Assembly (NCBI GenBank): GCA_002082585.1 | Contig: CP020563.1 | Span: 3,838,001 to 3,902,000, forward strand | Length of the DNA: 64,000 nucleotides | Reading direction: 5' to 3' | DNA from: Kitasatospora albolonga | Lineage (GTDB): Bacteria; Actinomycetota; Actinomycetes; Streptomycetales; Streptomycetaceae | Shown here: piece after piece, positions 8,538 through 16,795 of the stretch | Numbering within the stretch: the stretch's first letter is position 1 | How the letters are laid out: the number at the start of each line of letters is the position of its first letter | Made by a program: the position numbers and the translations under genes | Notes under the pieces: generated by a model | What the model was told of the DNA's origin: nothing | Database searches by the model: none | Seen by the model: the letters and a program-made list of their open reading frames with translations, nothing else

Positions 8538-10386
8538 ACCCTTCCGTCCACGGCGCCGCCGGGGCCCATGGGAGATCGAGGATCTCCACCTCGGTGCCGG
8601 ACCGTACCCCGCCGGCCGGGACGACGGCCAGCCCGTCCGCCGCCGCGATCCCGCGCAGCATGGCGGGGCCGTTGTAGCGCAGGGGCGCCACATGGTCCCG
8701 GCCGCCCGCCCGGCCCGCGCGGTGGACCACGGGGACGAGGCGGGTGTCATGCGGATGTCCGGGCACATCGGCGTGGACGAGGGCCCGGTACGCGTCCTGG
8801 GCCGGACGGCCCGCGAGCCCCGCGAGAAGCGGTTCGGCGAGGGTCAGGAGCCCGGACACGGCCGCGAGCGGATTGCCGGGGAGGCCGACGATGTGCGGCC
8901 CCTCGGGGGAGAGGCGCGCCAGCAGCATGGGGTGGCCGGGGCGTACGGCGACGCCGTCCACCAGCAGTTCCGCGCCGAGGTCTGCCAGAACCGGGTGGAC
9001 ATGGTCGACCGGGCCGGACGCGGTGCCTCCGGTGGTGATGATCACATCGGCGTCGGAGGCGGTGAGGGCCTCGCGCAGGGCCCCGGCGTCGTCCCCGAGG
9101 CGGCGGGGGGCCGAGACCTCGGCGCCCAGGGCCCGCAGCCAGGGGCCGAGCATCGGGCCGAGGGCGTCGCGGATGAGGCCGTCGTGCGGGAGGCCCGAGG
9201 CGAGGAGTTCGTCACCGAGGACGAGGACGTCGACGCGGGGGCGGGGGACGGCGGGCAGGGCGTCGTACCCGGCCGCCGCCGCGAGCCCGAGCACCGCCGG
9301 AGTGACGACCGCTCCCGCCGGTACGAGGTGGTCGCCCGCGCGGCACTCCTGGCCCCGGGGCCGGATGTCCTGCCCGGTGACGACGGGGCGCCGGGCGGAG
9401 AGCAGCCCCCTGGCCGGGTCGACGCGGGCGTGTTCGCTGCGGACGACCGCCGTGGTGTCGGCGGGGGTACGGGCTCCGGTGGCGATGCGTACGGCGGTGC
9501 CGTCGGGGAGCGCGTCGGTGGCGGGCCCGTTCCCCGCGAGCAGCCCCGCGCCCTCGTCGAAGCTCCAGGGGCCGGGCCCGGCGACGGCCCAGCCGTCCAT
9601 GGCCGAGGTGTCGAAGGGCGGCAGATCGGTGAGCGCGCCCAGCGGCTCGGCGAGGACATGGCCCAGCGCGCGGTCGAGCGGCAGCCGGATCGCGGCCGTC
9701 GGCCCGCCCCGCCCGGCCCGCGCGGCAACGTCCCGCGCCCGGTCCCAGGGGAGGTCGTGCGCGGGGGACCTCGGGGCGGATGCGGGTGCGGGAGCGGGTT
9801 CGTGGGTGGGCGTGGAGCGGGGAGCGGCGGCCGGTGCGGGGCCGTCGGGTGCGGACTCGGTGTACGGGGAGGGGACCGCGTACGGGGACGGGCCCGGCTC
9901 GTCCGCCGCACCCGGGGCCCCGATGGGTGCCTGGCCGCGCGGCGCCCGGCCGTTCATCCGCTCGCCGGGGCGGCCGGGAGTGTGGCCGACGGCCCGGGTG
10001 CGGTCGTGTCCGGGGGCCTGGACGTGGTCATGTCCGGCGGGTCGGGTGCGGTCGTTTCCAGGGGCCCGGGTGCGGTCGTGTGCGGGGGCCTGGGTGCGGC
10101 TGCCCACCAGCGCCAGGGCCTGCTCGACGGCCAGCTCTTCGGCTTCGGCTTCGGCCGCCGCCGCACGCGCCGCAGCGCTGTCGGGGGCGGTGGTTCCGGC
10201 CGGCCCCGTCGGGCCGGTCCGGCCGGTCGCGCTGTTCCCACCGGGCACGCCGCCGCCGGACAGGTCGTCACCGAACAGGTCACCGTCGGACAGGTCGACG
10301 CCGGACGGATCGTCACCGCCGCCGAACACGTAGCTGCCGGAAAGCCCGTTCCCCGAGTCGCTGCCGGAAAGGCCGTCCCCGGTCAT
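8527..10386 (-). CDS. moeA: Molybdopterin molybdenumtransferase MoeA with long repetitive N-terminus
   Basis: 619 aa against about 400 for ordinary MoeA. MoeA inserts molybdate into adenylylated molybdopterin. The catalytic part starts near residue 215 (HDLPWDRARDVAARA) and contains DTSAMDGWA, the GxxI(R)PxGxE-type segment GQDIRPRGQECRAGD, TTGGTASGP and LPGNPLAAV. The first 200 residues are disordered: Gly/Ser/Asp repeats such as LSGSDSGNGLSG, then several copies of an HDRTRAPG-type unit, then Pro/Ala-rich linker. ATG 10386 overlaps the stop of the mobA-like gene (ATGA). The stop codon lies inside parS. Confidence 0.9.
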   Translation of the reverse strand: MTGDGLSGSDSGNGLSGSYVFGGGDDPSGVDLSDGDLFGDDLSGGGVPGGNSATGRTGPTGPAGTTAPDSAAARAAAAEAEAEELAVEQALALVGSRTQAPAHDRTRAPGNDRTRPAGHDHVQAPGHDRTRAVGHTPGRPGERMNGRAPRGQAPIGAPGAADEPGPSPYAVPSPYTESAPDGPAPAAAPRSTPTHEPAPAPASAPRSPAHDLPWDRARDVAARAGRGGPTAAIRLPLDRALGHVLAEPLGALTDLPPFDTSAMDGWAVAGPGPWSFDEGAGLLAGNGPATDALPDGTAVRIATGARTPADTTAVVRSEHARVDPARGLLSARRPVVTGQDIRPRGQECRAGDHLVPAGAVVTPAVLGLAAAAGYDALPAVPRPRVDVLVLGDELLASGLPHDGLIRDALGPMLGPWLRALGAEVSAPRRLGDDAGALREALTASDADVIITTGGTASGPVDHVHPVLADLGAELLVDGVAVRPGHPMLLARLSPEGPHIVGLPGNPLAAVSGLLTLAEPLLAGLAGRPAQDAYRALVHADVPGHPHDTRLVPVVHRAGRAGGRDHVAPLRYNGPAMLRGIAAADGLAVVPAGGVRSGTEVEILDLPWAPAAPWTEGCFT

Positions 10387-11282
10387 GGCGTCCCGGCCCC
10401 TTCGCCGCCCGGTTCCGCCCGGGGTCCCTTCTCCGCCGCCTCGGCCTCCCAGCGCAGGGCGAGCGCGGTGGCCTTGCGCGCGGCCTCGGCGACCGCCGCC
10501 GCGGCTTCCTCCGGCCCGGCACCGGCGCTCGCCCCGGCCGCCGCGTACCCGACCAGGAAGGTCGTGAGCGGGGCGGCGGGCCGGGCGACCCCGTGCGCGG
10601 CGTCGCGGGCGAGGTCGAGCAGGACATCGGTGTCGACGTCGAGTTCGATTCCCAGTTCGTTCTTGACCGAGGTGATCCATTCGTCCAGCACGGCCCCATG
10701 CTCCCTGATCCGGGCCCGGGCGGCGGCGATGTCCTCCCAAGTGTCGCAGTCGAACGCGGCGTGGGGCCCGGCGTCGACCCGGGCGAGATCCAGCTCCCCG
10801 GTCAGCAGCCGGAGCGGCAGCCCGGCGAGGGAGCCGTGCTCGGTGGCGAGCAGGGCCAGCTCGCGGCGGAGCGGCTCCGCGCGGTAGACGGCGACGAGCG
10901 GCTGGTCGCGGCCGTCGGGGTCGGTGCAGAGCGCGCCGTCCCGGCCGTCCTCATCTGCGGCGGCGAGGAGCGCGCCGACCGTGGCCGGGCCCAGGAACGG
11001 AAGGTCGGCGGAGAGGACGAGAACGCGCTCCGCCGCCGTCAGCCGCACCCCCGCTCCGAGGGCCGCCAACGGGCCGCCGCCCTCCGGTACTTCGCGCGTC
11101 CAGACGACCGGCCGGGAGGTGGGCCTGCGACCGCCCACCACGACGGTGGTGCCCGCGCCGGGGCAGGCCGCGAGGACCCGGTCGAGCAGCGTACGGCCGC
11201 CGACGCGCACGGCCGGCTTGTCGGCGCCGCCGAGCCGCTTGGCGGCTCCGCCGGCCAGAACGATCACGTCATGGGCGGTCAT
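10383..11282 (-). CDS. MobA-like nucleotidyltransferase fused to a DUF6457 domain
   Basis: 299 aa. Residues 1-195 are a MobA-type fold that attaches GMP to molybdopterin: nucleotide motif LAGGAAKRLGGADK at 9-22, GPLAALGAG and LSADLPFL. Residues 196-260 (LDEWITSVKNELGIELD onwards) match the small helical DUF6457 domain often found beside actinobacterial cofactor genes. The last 40 residues are Ala/Glu-rich. It is translationally coupled to moeA, which supports molybdenum cofactor maturation. CTP or other sugar-nucleotide transferase activity cannot be excluded by sequence alone. Confidence 0.85.
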   Translation of the reverse strand: MTAHDVIVLAGGAAKRLGGADKPAVRVGGRTLLDRVLAACPGAGTTVVVGGRRPTSRPVVWTREVPEGGGPLAALGAGVRLTAAERVLVLSADLPFLGPATVGALLAAADEDGRDGALCTDPDGRDQPLVAVYRAEPLRRELALLATEHGSLAGLPLRLLTGELDLARVDAGPHAAFDCDTWEDIAAARARIREHGAVLDEWITSVKNELGIELDVDTDVLLDLARDAAHGVARPAAPLTTFLVGYAAAGASAGAGPEEAAAAVAEAARKATALALRWEAEAAEKGPRAEPGGEGAGTP

Positions 11283-11296
11283 GCGTCGAGTATGGG

Positions 11297-11446
11297 CGGC
11301 GCCCCGGACCGACGCCCCCTCCGGGGTCGGCTCAAGAGGCTGGTCCGAAGGGGAGCGCCCGCTCCGGAGTGGGCCCGAGGGGCTGGTCCGGAGCGAGCGC
11401 CCCTCCGGATGGGCTCAAGGGCCGGGTCCGGATGGGAGCGTCCGCG
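11297..11446. repeat. Degenerate tandem repeat, about 40-bp unit
   Basis: The 228-bp gap between the mobA-like gene and the E2 gene holds three recognisable copies starting at 11329, 11372 and 11412, plus a weaker one at 11297. Each has the form GGCTCAAG-n-GCTGGTCCG-n-GAGCG-n-CTCCGGA. No coding role is seen. Confidence 0.6.
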
Positions 11447-11510
11447 CGGTGACGGGTCACCGGGCGGCGCGACGGCGGGCTCCCGGGTGAGCGGCGGGAG
11501 CCCGGGCCGC

Positions 11511-12983
11511 TTACAGGGTGCGCAGCAGCACCGCGGGCTGCTCGACGCAGTCGGCCACGTACCGGAGGAATCCCCCGGCCGTTCCGCCGTCGCACACCCG
11601 GTGGTCGAAGGTGAGCGAGAGCTGGACGACCTGACGTACGGCCAGCTCACCGTTGTGCACCCAGGGCTTGGGCATGATCCGGCCGACGCCGAGCATGGCC
11701 GCTTCGGGGTGGTTGATGATCGGCGTCGAGCCGTCGACCCCGAACACCCCGTAGTTGTTCAGCGTGAACGTGCCGCCGGTCAGCTGGGCCGGGCTGAGCT
11801 TCCCGGTCCGCGCCAGCTCGGTCAGCCGGGCGATCTCGGCCCCGATCGACTCGGCGTTGCGGGTGTGCGCGTCCCGGACGACCGGGACGACGAGGCCCCG
11901 CTCCGTCTGCGCCGCGAACCCGAGGTGCACGCCGGGCAGGCGCACGATCTCCCGCGCGGCCGTATCCACGGTGGAGTTGAGCTCCGGATACCGGGCCAGC
12001 GCCGCCGTGCAGATCCTCGCCAGCAGGGCCAGGACCGACACCTTGGGCCCGCCGGAGGGGCCCGAAGCGGCGTTCATCGCGGCCCTGGCGGCCATCAGCT
12101 CGGTGGCGTCCGCGTCGACCCAGCAGGTGGCGTCCGGGATCTCGGTCCGGCTGCGCGACAGCTTGTCGGCGACCGCCCCGCGCACCCCGCGCAACGGAAT
12201 CCGCTCGGCGTCCTGAGCCGCCGCGCCCGCCCGGACCGCCGTCGCCTCCGCCGCGACGGACGCGGCAGCCGTACGGGGCTCCGCCTCAACGGCCTCGCCC
12301 GCCCGCCGGATCGCGGAATCGACGTCGGAGCGCAGGATCAGCCCGTCGGGCCCGGACCCCGTCAGCCGCCGCAGATCGATCTCGTGCTGCCGGGCCAGTC
12401 GGCGTACGAGCGGGGAGATCACGGCCACGGGCCCCGGCCGGCCGTTCGCCTCACCGTTCACCTCACCGGCTGCTTCACCGGCCCCGACCGGCGCGGAACC
12501 GGACACGAAGACCGAGGCCGCGGCGGGCGCGGGGGCCTGGGCAGCCGCAGGAACGGCGGGTGCGGGAGCGGCGGTGGCACCGACCCGCTCGGGCCGGATG
12601 CGCCGACGCCGGGCGGCCGGCGCGCCGGTCCCGTACCCCACGAGCACGTTCCCGGAACCGGCGGAAGGCTCGTCCACGGCGGACGACGCCCCGTCCTCCC
12701 CGGAGGAGGCGGGAGAGGAAGAGGCAGGGGCCTCCGTCGCGCCCACCGCGACCGTCAGCAGCGGTGCCCCGACCGGGAGTTCCGTCCCCTCCTCGCCGAA
12801 GCGCGCGGTCACCACGCCCCCGTAGGGGCAGGGGACCTCCACCATCGCCTTGGCCGTCTCGACCTCCACGACGGGCTGGTCGATGGCGACGACATCGCCG
12901 ACCTCCACCAGCCAGCGCACGATCTCGGCCTCGGTCAGCCCCTCACCGAGGTCCGGCAGCTTGAATTCGAGCACCTGGGCCAT
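11511..12983 (-). CDS. bkdC: Branched-chain 2-oxoacid dehydrogenase E2 (dihydrolipoyl acyltransferase)
   Basis: 490 aa. E2 core of the complex that converts leucine-, valine- and isoleucine-derived 2-oxoacids to acyl-CoA, starters for branched fatty acids. Lipoyl domain at residues 1-75 with the lipoyl Lys in ETAKAM (K45); Ala/Pro-rich linker; peripheral subunit-binding domain (PLVRRLARQHEIDLRRLTGS); acyltransferase domain with the catalytic His in DHRVCDGG. ATG 12983 overlaps the E1beta stop. Last gene of a three-gene coupled operon. Confidence 0.93.
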   Translation of the reverse strand: MAQVLEFKLPDLGEGLTEAEIVRWLVEVGDVVAIDQPVVEVETAKAMVEVPCPYGGVVTARFGEEGTELPVGAPLLTVAVGATEAPASSSPASSGEDGASSAVDEPSAGSGNVLVGYGTGAPAARRRRIRPERVGATAAPAPAVPAAAQAPAPAAASVFVSGSAPVGAGEAAGEVNGEANGRPGPVAVISPLVRRLARQHEIDLRRLTGSGPDGLILRSDVDSAIRRAGEAVEAEPRTAAASVAAEATAVRAGAAAQDAERIPLRGVRGAVADKLSRSRTEIPDATCWVDADATELMAARAAMNAASGPSGGPKVSVLALLARICTAALARYPELNSTVDTAAREIVRLPGVHLGFAAQTERGLVVPVVRDAHTRNAESIGAEIARLTELARTGKLSPAQLTGGTFTLNNYGVFGVDGSTPIINHPEAAMLGVGRIMPKPWVHNGELAVRQVVQLSLTFDHRVCDGGTAGGFLRYVADCVEQPAVLLRTL

Positions 12984-14014
12984 CAGCTGTCCGCCTCCCA
13001 CTGCAACCGCGCCACCGCGTCGAGCACCCGGTCCACTCCCGGCAGATGGTGCCGCTCCAGCATGGGCGGCGGATACGGGATGTCGAAGCCCGCCACCCGC
13101 AGCACCGGGGCCTCCAGGTGGTGGAAGCACCGCTCGGTGATCCGGGCCGCGATCTCGCCGCCGGGGCCCCCGAAGCCGGGGGACTCGTGGACGACGACCG
13201 CGCGTCCGGTGCGCCGCACCGAGGCGGCCACCGTCTCGTCGTCGAACGGCACCAGCGAGCGCAGGTCCACGACCTCGAGGTCCCAGCCCTCCGCGACGGC
13301 CGCCTCGGCGGCCTCCATACAGACCGGCAGGGAGGGCCCGTACGTGATCAGCGTGGCGCTGCGCCCGGTGCGGCGGACCACGGCCCGGCCGATCGGCTCA
13401 ACCGCCGCCGGGGCCTCGGGGGACCAGTCGGCCTTGGACCAGTAGAGCCGCTTGGGCTCCAGGAAGACCACCGGGTCGTCCGAGGCGATGGAGGCCCGCA
13501 GCAGGCCGTACGCGTCGTCCACCGTGGCCGGGGTGACGACGTGCAGGCCCGGGGTGGCCATGTAGTACGCCTCGGAGGAGTCGCTGTGGTGCTCGACACC
13601 GCCGATCCCGCCGCCGTACGGAACGCGCACGGTGATGGGGAGCGGCATGGCTCCCCCGGTGCGGTTGCGCATCTTGGCGACATGGCTCATCAGCTGCTCG
13701 AACGCCGGGTAGGCGAACGCGTCGAACTGCATCTCCACCACGGGCCGCAGCCCGTACATCGCCATGCCGACCGCAGCCCCGAGGATGCCCGCCTCGGCCA
13801 GCGGGGTGTCGGTGCACCGGTCGTCACCGAACTCCTTGGCCAGCCCGTCGGTGATCCGGAAGACCCCGCCCAGGGTGCCGACGTCCTCGCCGAGCACATG
13901 CACGGTGGGGTCCTCGGCCATCGAGTCGCGCAGGGCGCGCCCGAGGGCCTGCGCCATGGTGGCCGGTTTCGCCTTCGCCGTACGGCTGCCGGCCTTCGTC
14001 GCCGCCGTGGTCAT
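12983..14014 (-). CDS. bkdB: Branched-chain 2-oxoacid dehydrogenase E1 beta subunit
   Basis: 343 aa. Beta subunit of the thiamine-diphosphate E1. Transketolase pyrimidine-binding domain in the N-terminal half (VHVLGEDVGTLGGVFRIT, DTPLAEAGILGAAVGMA, EMQFDAFAYPAFEQLMSHVA) and the transketolase C-terminal domain in the second half. E1beta supplies the glutamate that activates the cofactor. Both ends overlap neighbours by 2-4 nt (ATGA), so stoichiometric translation with E1alpha and E2 is expected. Confidence 0.94.
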   Translation of the reverse strand: MTTAATKAGSRTAKAKPATMAQALGRALRDSMAEDPTVHVLGEDVGTLGGVFRITDGLAKEFGDDRCTDTPLAEAGILGAAVGMAMYGLRPVVEMQFDAFAYPAFEQLMSHVAKMRNRTGGAMPLPITVRVPYGGGIGGVEHHSDSSEAYYMATPGLHVVTPATVDDAYGLLRASIASDDPVVFLEPKRLYWSKADWSPEAPAAVEPIGRAVVRRTGRSATLITYGPSLPVCMEAAEAAVAEGWDLEVVDLRSLVPFDDETVAASVRRTGRAVVVHESPGFGGPGGEIAARITERCFHHLEAPVLRVAGFDIPYPPPMLERHHLPGVDRVLDAVARLQWEADS

Positions 14015-15168
14015 CGGCCCGCCTCCGCGCTGTGCTCGTGGTCCTGCTCGGCGTCCAGCTCGGCACGCAGGGCGGCGGCCTGCTCACGGAGCTGGCTGGT
14101 CTGCTCCGCGTACACATGGGTGAAGAGGTCCATCGGGGTCAGCTCCGGATCGGCGTTCATCCGGTCGCGGAGGGCGGCGGCCATGCGCTCGGCGGCCTCC
14201 TTCGCCTGCTCGATGCCCTCGTCGTCGAGGAGCCCGCGCCCGGTCAGCTCGCGCTCCAGGAGCTGGACCGGGTCGTGCGCCCGCCAGGTCTCGACCTCGC
14301 TGTCGACCCGGTAGCGGGTGGCGTCGTCGGCGTTGGTGTGGGCGTCCATGCGGTAGGTGACGGCCTCGATCAGCGTCGGGCCCCCGCCGCGCCGGGCCCG
14401 GGCCACGGCCTCGCTCAGCACCTGGTGCACGGCGGCGGCGTCGTTGCCGTCGACCAGGCGGCCGGGCATCCCGTACCCCACGGCCTTGTGGGCGAGGGAG
14501 GGCGCGGCGGTCTGCTTGGCCAGCGGTACGGAGATGGCGAAGCCGTTGTTCTGGACGAGGAAGACCACGGGGGCCTTCCAGACGGCCGCGAAGTTCAGCG
14601 CCTCGTGGAAGTCGCCCTCACTGGTGCCGCCGTCGCCGACCATGGCGAGCGCCACCACGTCGTCGCCCTTGAGCCGGGCCGCGTGCGCCAGGCCCACCGC
14701 ATGCGGCAGCTGGGTGGCGAGCGGGGTGCAGAGCGGGGCGATGCGGTGCTCACGCGGGTCATAGCCGGTGTGCCGGTCGCCGCGCAGCAGGGTGAGCGCC
14801 TCGACCGGGTCGAGCCCGCGCGCCACGGCCGCCAGGGTGTCCCGGTAGCTGGGGAAGAGCCAGTCCCGCTCCTCCAGCACCAGCGCCGCGGCGATCTCGC
14901 ACGCCTCCTGCCCGGTGCTCGACGGGTAGACCGCCAGGCGGCCCTGCTTGGTCAGGGCCGTGGCCTGCGTGTTGTACCGGCGGCCGCGCACCAGCTCCGC
15001 GTGGAGCCGGAGCAGCAGCTCGGGGTCCATGTCGGCGACCGCGTCCGTACCGAGCACCCGGTAGGGCTCCGGGTCCGGGAGCAGCGGGGCGGGGTCGGTG
15101 ATCGGCTTCCAGGCCGGGGGCGGCGTGGGCCGGTAGGCGGCCGCGCCGGGCAGCTCTTGGACCGTCAT
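14011..15168 (-). CDS. bkdA: Branched-chain 2-oxoacid dehydrogenase E1 alpha subunit
   Basis: 385 aa. Thiamine-diphosphate subunit that decarboxylates the 2-oxoacid. The cofactor/Mg motif runs from GDGGTSEGDFHEALNF to VQNNGF. A phosphorylation-loop-like region YRMDAHTNADD follows, as in E1alpha families. ATG 15168 is chosen because GGAGGT lies 7-12 nt upstream and the conserved MTVQELPG opening begins there; the frame is open further upstream without homology. First gene of the bkd operon, divergent from an Lrp-type regulator. Confidence 0.94.
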   Translation of the reverse strand: MTVQELPGAAAYRPTPPPAWKPITDPAPLLPDPEPYRVLGTDAVADMDPELLLRLHAELVRGRRYNTQATALTKQGRLAVYPSSTGQEACEIAAALVLEERDWLFPSYRDTLAAVARGLDPVEALTLLRGDRHTGYDPREHRIAPLCTPLATQLPHAVGLAHAARLKGDDVVALAMVGDGGTSEGDFHEALNFAAVWKAPVVFLVQNNGFAISVPLAKQTAAPSLAHKAVGYGMPGRLVDGNDAAAVHQVLSEAVARARRGGGPTLIEAVTYRMDAHTNADDATRYRVDSEVETWRAHDPVQLLERELTGRGLLDDEGIEQAKEAAERMAAALRDRMNADPELTPMDLFTHVYAEQTSQLREQAAALRAELDAEQDHEHSAEAGR

Positions 15169-15290
15169 GGAAAGCACCTCCAGGCATCGGTGGAGATCGA
15201 GAGATCGAGGGTGTCGATATGGGTGGTGATGGCAAGAGATGTCGCGAGGGTGTCGCGGGGCGTGCGAGGCACCGGTGTGGTGTGCCTCAC

Positions 15291-15307
15291 CTACCGATTG
15301 TTCGGTC
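15291..15307. promoter_or_regulatory. Variant of the paa TetR operator in the bkd intergenic region
   Basis: ACCGATTGTTCGGT (15293-15306) differs at one base from the 14-bp core ACCGATCGTTCGGT found upstream of paaN, and 14 of 17 positions match the full site. It lies between bkdA and the Lrp-type gene, about 125 bp before the bkdA start. Confidence 0.55.
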
Positions 15308-15340
15308 GCGGGCGCAATTTGGCTACAGGCACCTTCAGCC

Positions 15341-15362
15341 TGTGGACAAACGGTTCTCCACA
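15341..15362. promoter_or_regulatory. DnaA box (TGTGGACAA) plus weaker TTCTCCACA
   Basis: TGTGGACAA at 15341-15349 is the reverse of TTGTCCACA, a preferred Streptomyces DnaA box. TTCTCCACA (15354-15362) faces it but deviates at the third base. Confidence 0.55.
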
Positions 15363-15407
15363 GCCTGGGATAGAGGCAGGTCGTCCACAACAGGGAGGCG
15401 CGGGCAG

Positions 15408-16010
15408 ATGGCAGCTGAACAAATGGCCGACCGGGGCGAGGCTCCCGGCCAGACCGCACCCCAGACCGCTCCCCAGGCCTCGCCCCCGGCACCGGCATCG
15501 CCGCCCGCGTCAGCGGGCCCGGAGTCCGCCGCGCTCCCGCCCGCGCGCCCCCTGGACTCCATCGACCGCGACATCCTGCGCATCCTCCAGACGGACGGCC
15601 GCGCCTCGATACGGTCGGTGGCCGAGCGGGTCCATGTCTCGCGCGCCAACGCGTACGCCCGGATCAACCGGCTCGTGGAGGACGGTGTGATCCGCGGCTT
15701 CGGCGCGCGGGTGGACCACGAGCGGGCCGGGCAGGGGGCGTCGGCGTACATCACGCTCAAGATCGTGCAGAACTCCTGGCGCACCGTGCGCGAGCAGCTC
15801 CAGGCGCTGCCCGGTGCCACGCACATCGCGCTGGTCAGCGGTGACTTCGACGTCCTGCTGCTGGTGCACACGCCGGACAACCGGGCGCTGCGCGAGCTGG
15901 TCCTCACCCGTATCCAGTCGATCCCCGAGGTGCTGTCGACGCGCACCCTGCTGGTGTTCGAGGAGACGGACCTCGGCCCCCGCCCGGACCGCCCGGCGGA
16001 GCTGGCCTGA
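15408..16010 (+). CDS. bkdR: Lrp/AsnC-family regulator (probable BkdR)
   Basis: 200 aa. An Ala/Pro-rich N-terminal tail of about 45 residues, then the AsnC-type helix-turn-helix (LDSIDRDILRILQTDGR to RLVEDGVIRGFG), then the RAM ligand-binding domain (AYITLKIVQ, LVSGDFDVLLLVHTPD). ATG 15408 has AGGGAGG at 15392-15398. Lrp-type proteins divergent from bkd operons activate them in response to branched-chain amino acids; that role is inferred from position. Confidence 0.88.
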   Translation: MAAEQMADRGEAPGQTAPQTAPQASPPAPASPPASAGPESAALPPARPLDSIDRDILRILQTDGRASIRSVAERVHVSRANAYARINRLVEDGVIRGFGARVDHERAGQGASAYITLKIVQNSWRTVREQLQALPGATHIALVSGDFDVLLLVHTPDNRALRELVLTRIQSIPEVLSTRTLLVFEETDLGPRPDRPAELA

Positions 16011-16039
16011 CCTGACCGGGGCGAACGGGACGGCGGGGC

Positions 16040-16639
16040 TCAGCGGCCCCCGGTCGCCCGCATCCCCTCGAAGGCGAGCTGGACGACCGTGTCGGCGAGC
16101 TGCTCCTCGCCCGGGAAGCCGCCCGGCTGCGGCCGGTACCACTCGACCAGCGAGTTCACCATGCCGAAGAGCAGCCGGGTGGCCAGGCGTATGTCCACAT
16201 CGGCCCGCAGGTCCCCGTCGGCGACCGCGGCCTTCAGCAGCTCCGACACCCGCTGGTCGAACTCGCGCCGCCGCTCCAGCGCCCATCGCTCGGTCTTCGT
16301 GTTGCCGCGTACGCGCAGCAGCAGCGTGACGTAGGGAACCTCCGCCATCAGCACCTCGACGGTCCGGCGCGTGACGTACTCGACCCGCTCGATCGCGCGC
16401 CCGCGCACCGCCCCCGGCTCGTCGAGGATCGCGAAGAGGCCGTCGAGCGCCCGGCTCACGGCCCGGCGCAGCAGCTCCTCCTTGCCCGCCACATGGTGGT
16501 AGATGGAGGACTTCGAGATGCCTGCCGCCCTGGAGAGATGCTCCATGGAGGTGCCGTCGTAGCCGCGCTCGTTGAAGACACGAACAGCGACGGTGAGCAG
16601 AGTCTCCGGGGTGTACGTGTCCCGCTTGGCCGTGGTCAT
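16040..16639 (-). CDS. paaR: TetR/AcrR-family repressor, probable PaaR
   Basis: 199 aa. N-terminal TetR helix-turn-helix (TLLTVAVRVFNERGYDGTSM to SKSSIYHHVAGKEEL), then an all-helical ligand domain. Divergent from paaN, with an inverted repeat between the genes that recurs exactly upstream of paaA. This makes it the best candidate for the phenylacetate pathway repressor, whose usual inducer is phenylacetyl-CoA (known for TetR PaaR proteins; inferred here). ATG 16639 is the first Met giving the conserved N-terminus. Confidence 0.85.
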   Translation of the reverse strand: MTTAKRDTYTPETLLTVAVRVFNERGYDGTSMEHLSRAAGISKSSIYHHVAGKEELLRRAVSRALDGLFAILDEPGAVRGRAIERVEYVTRRTVEVLMAEVPYVTLLLRVRGNTKTERWALERRREFDQRVSELLKAAVADGDLRADVDIRLATRLLFGMVNSLVEWYRPQPGGFPGEEQLADTVVQLAFEGMRATGGR

Positions 16640-16694
16640 GTCCGCGATCCTCCCCCATGAGGCACGGTCCCCGCACAGGCGGGGACCACCGAAG

Positions 16695-16703
16695 TTGTCC
16701 ACA
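16695..16703 (+). promoter_or_regulatory. DnaA box TTGTCCACA
   Basis: Exact match to the preferred Streptomyces DnaA box, in the paaR-paaN intergenic region about 23 bp from the TetR operator. Confidence 0.6.
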
Positions 16704-16725
16704 GGTTCCCCGGGGCCCCTTGTCC

Positions 16726-16742
16726 CGACCGATCGTTCGGTT
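16726..16742. promoter_or_regulatory. TetR operator upstream of paaN
   Basis: CGACCGATCGTTCGGTT, with ACCGA/TCGGT half-sites separated by 4 bp. Its reverse complement is identical over 17 bp to 21378-21394 upstream of paaA. It lies between divergent paaR and paaN, so it can serve both. Confidence 0.85.
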
Positions 16743-16795
16743 ACGCTGACTCCGTCCGTACGTCCCCGCCCGGCTCGATGAGGAGTTGGTCCGCC

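Noticed and set aside
11297-11446. CRISPR array
   Set aside because: Units are degenerate, without constant repeats and unique spacers; no cas genes anywhere in the window.
8692-13445. Long plus-strand frames opposite moeA, mobA and bkd genes
   Set aside because: Antisense shadows of genes with clear motifs on the minus strand.
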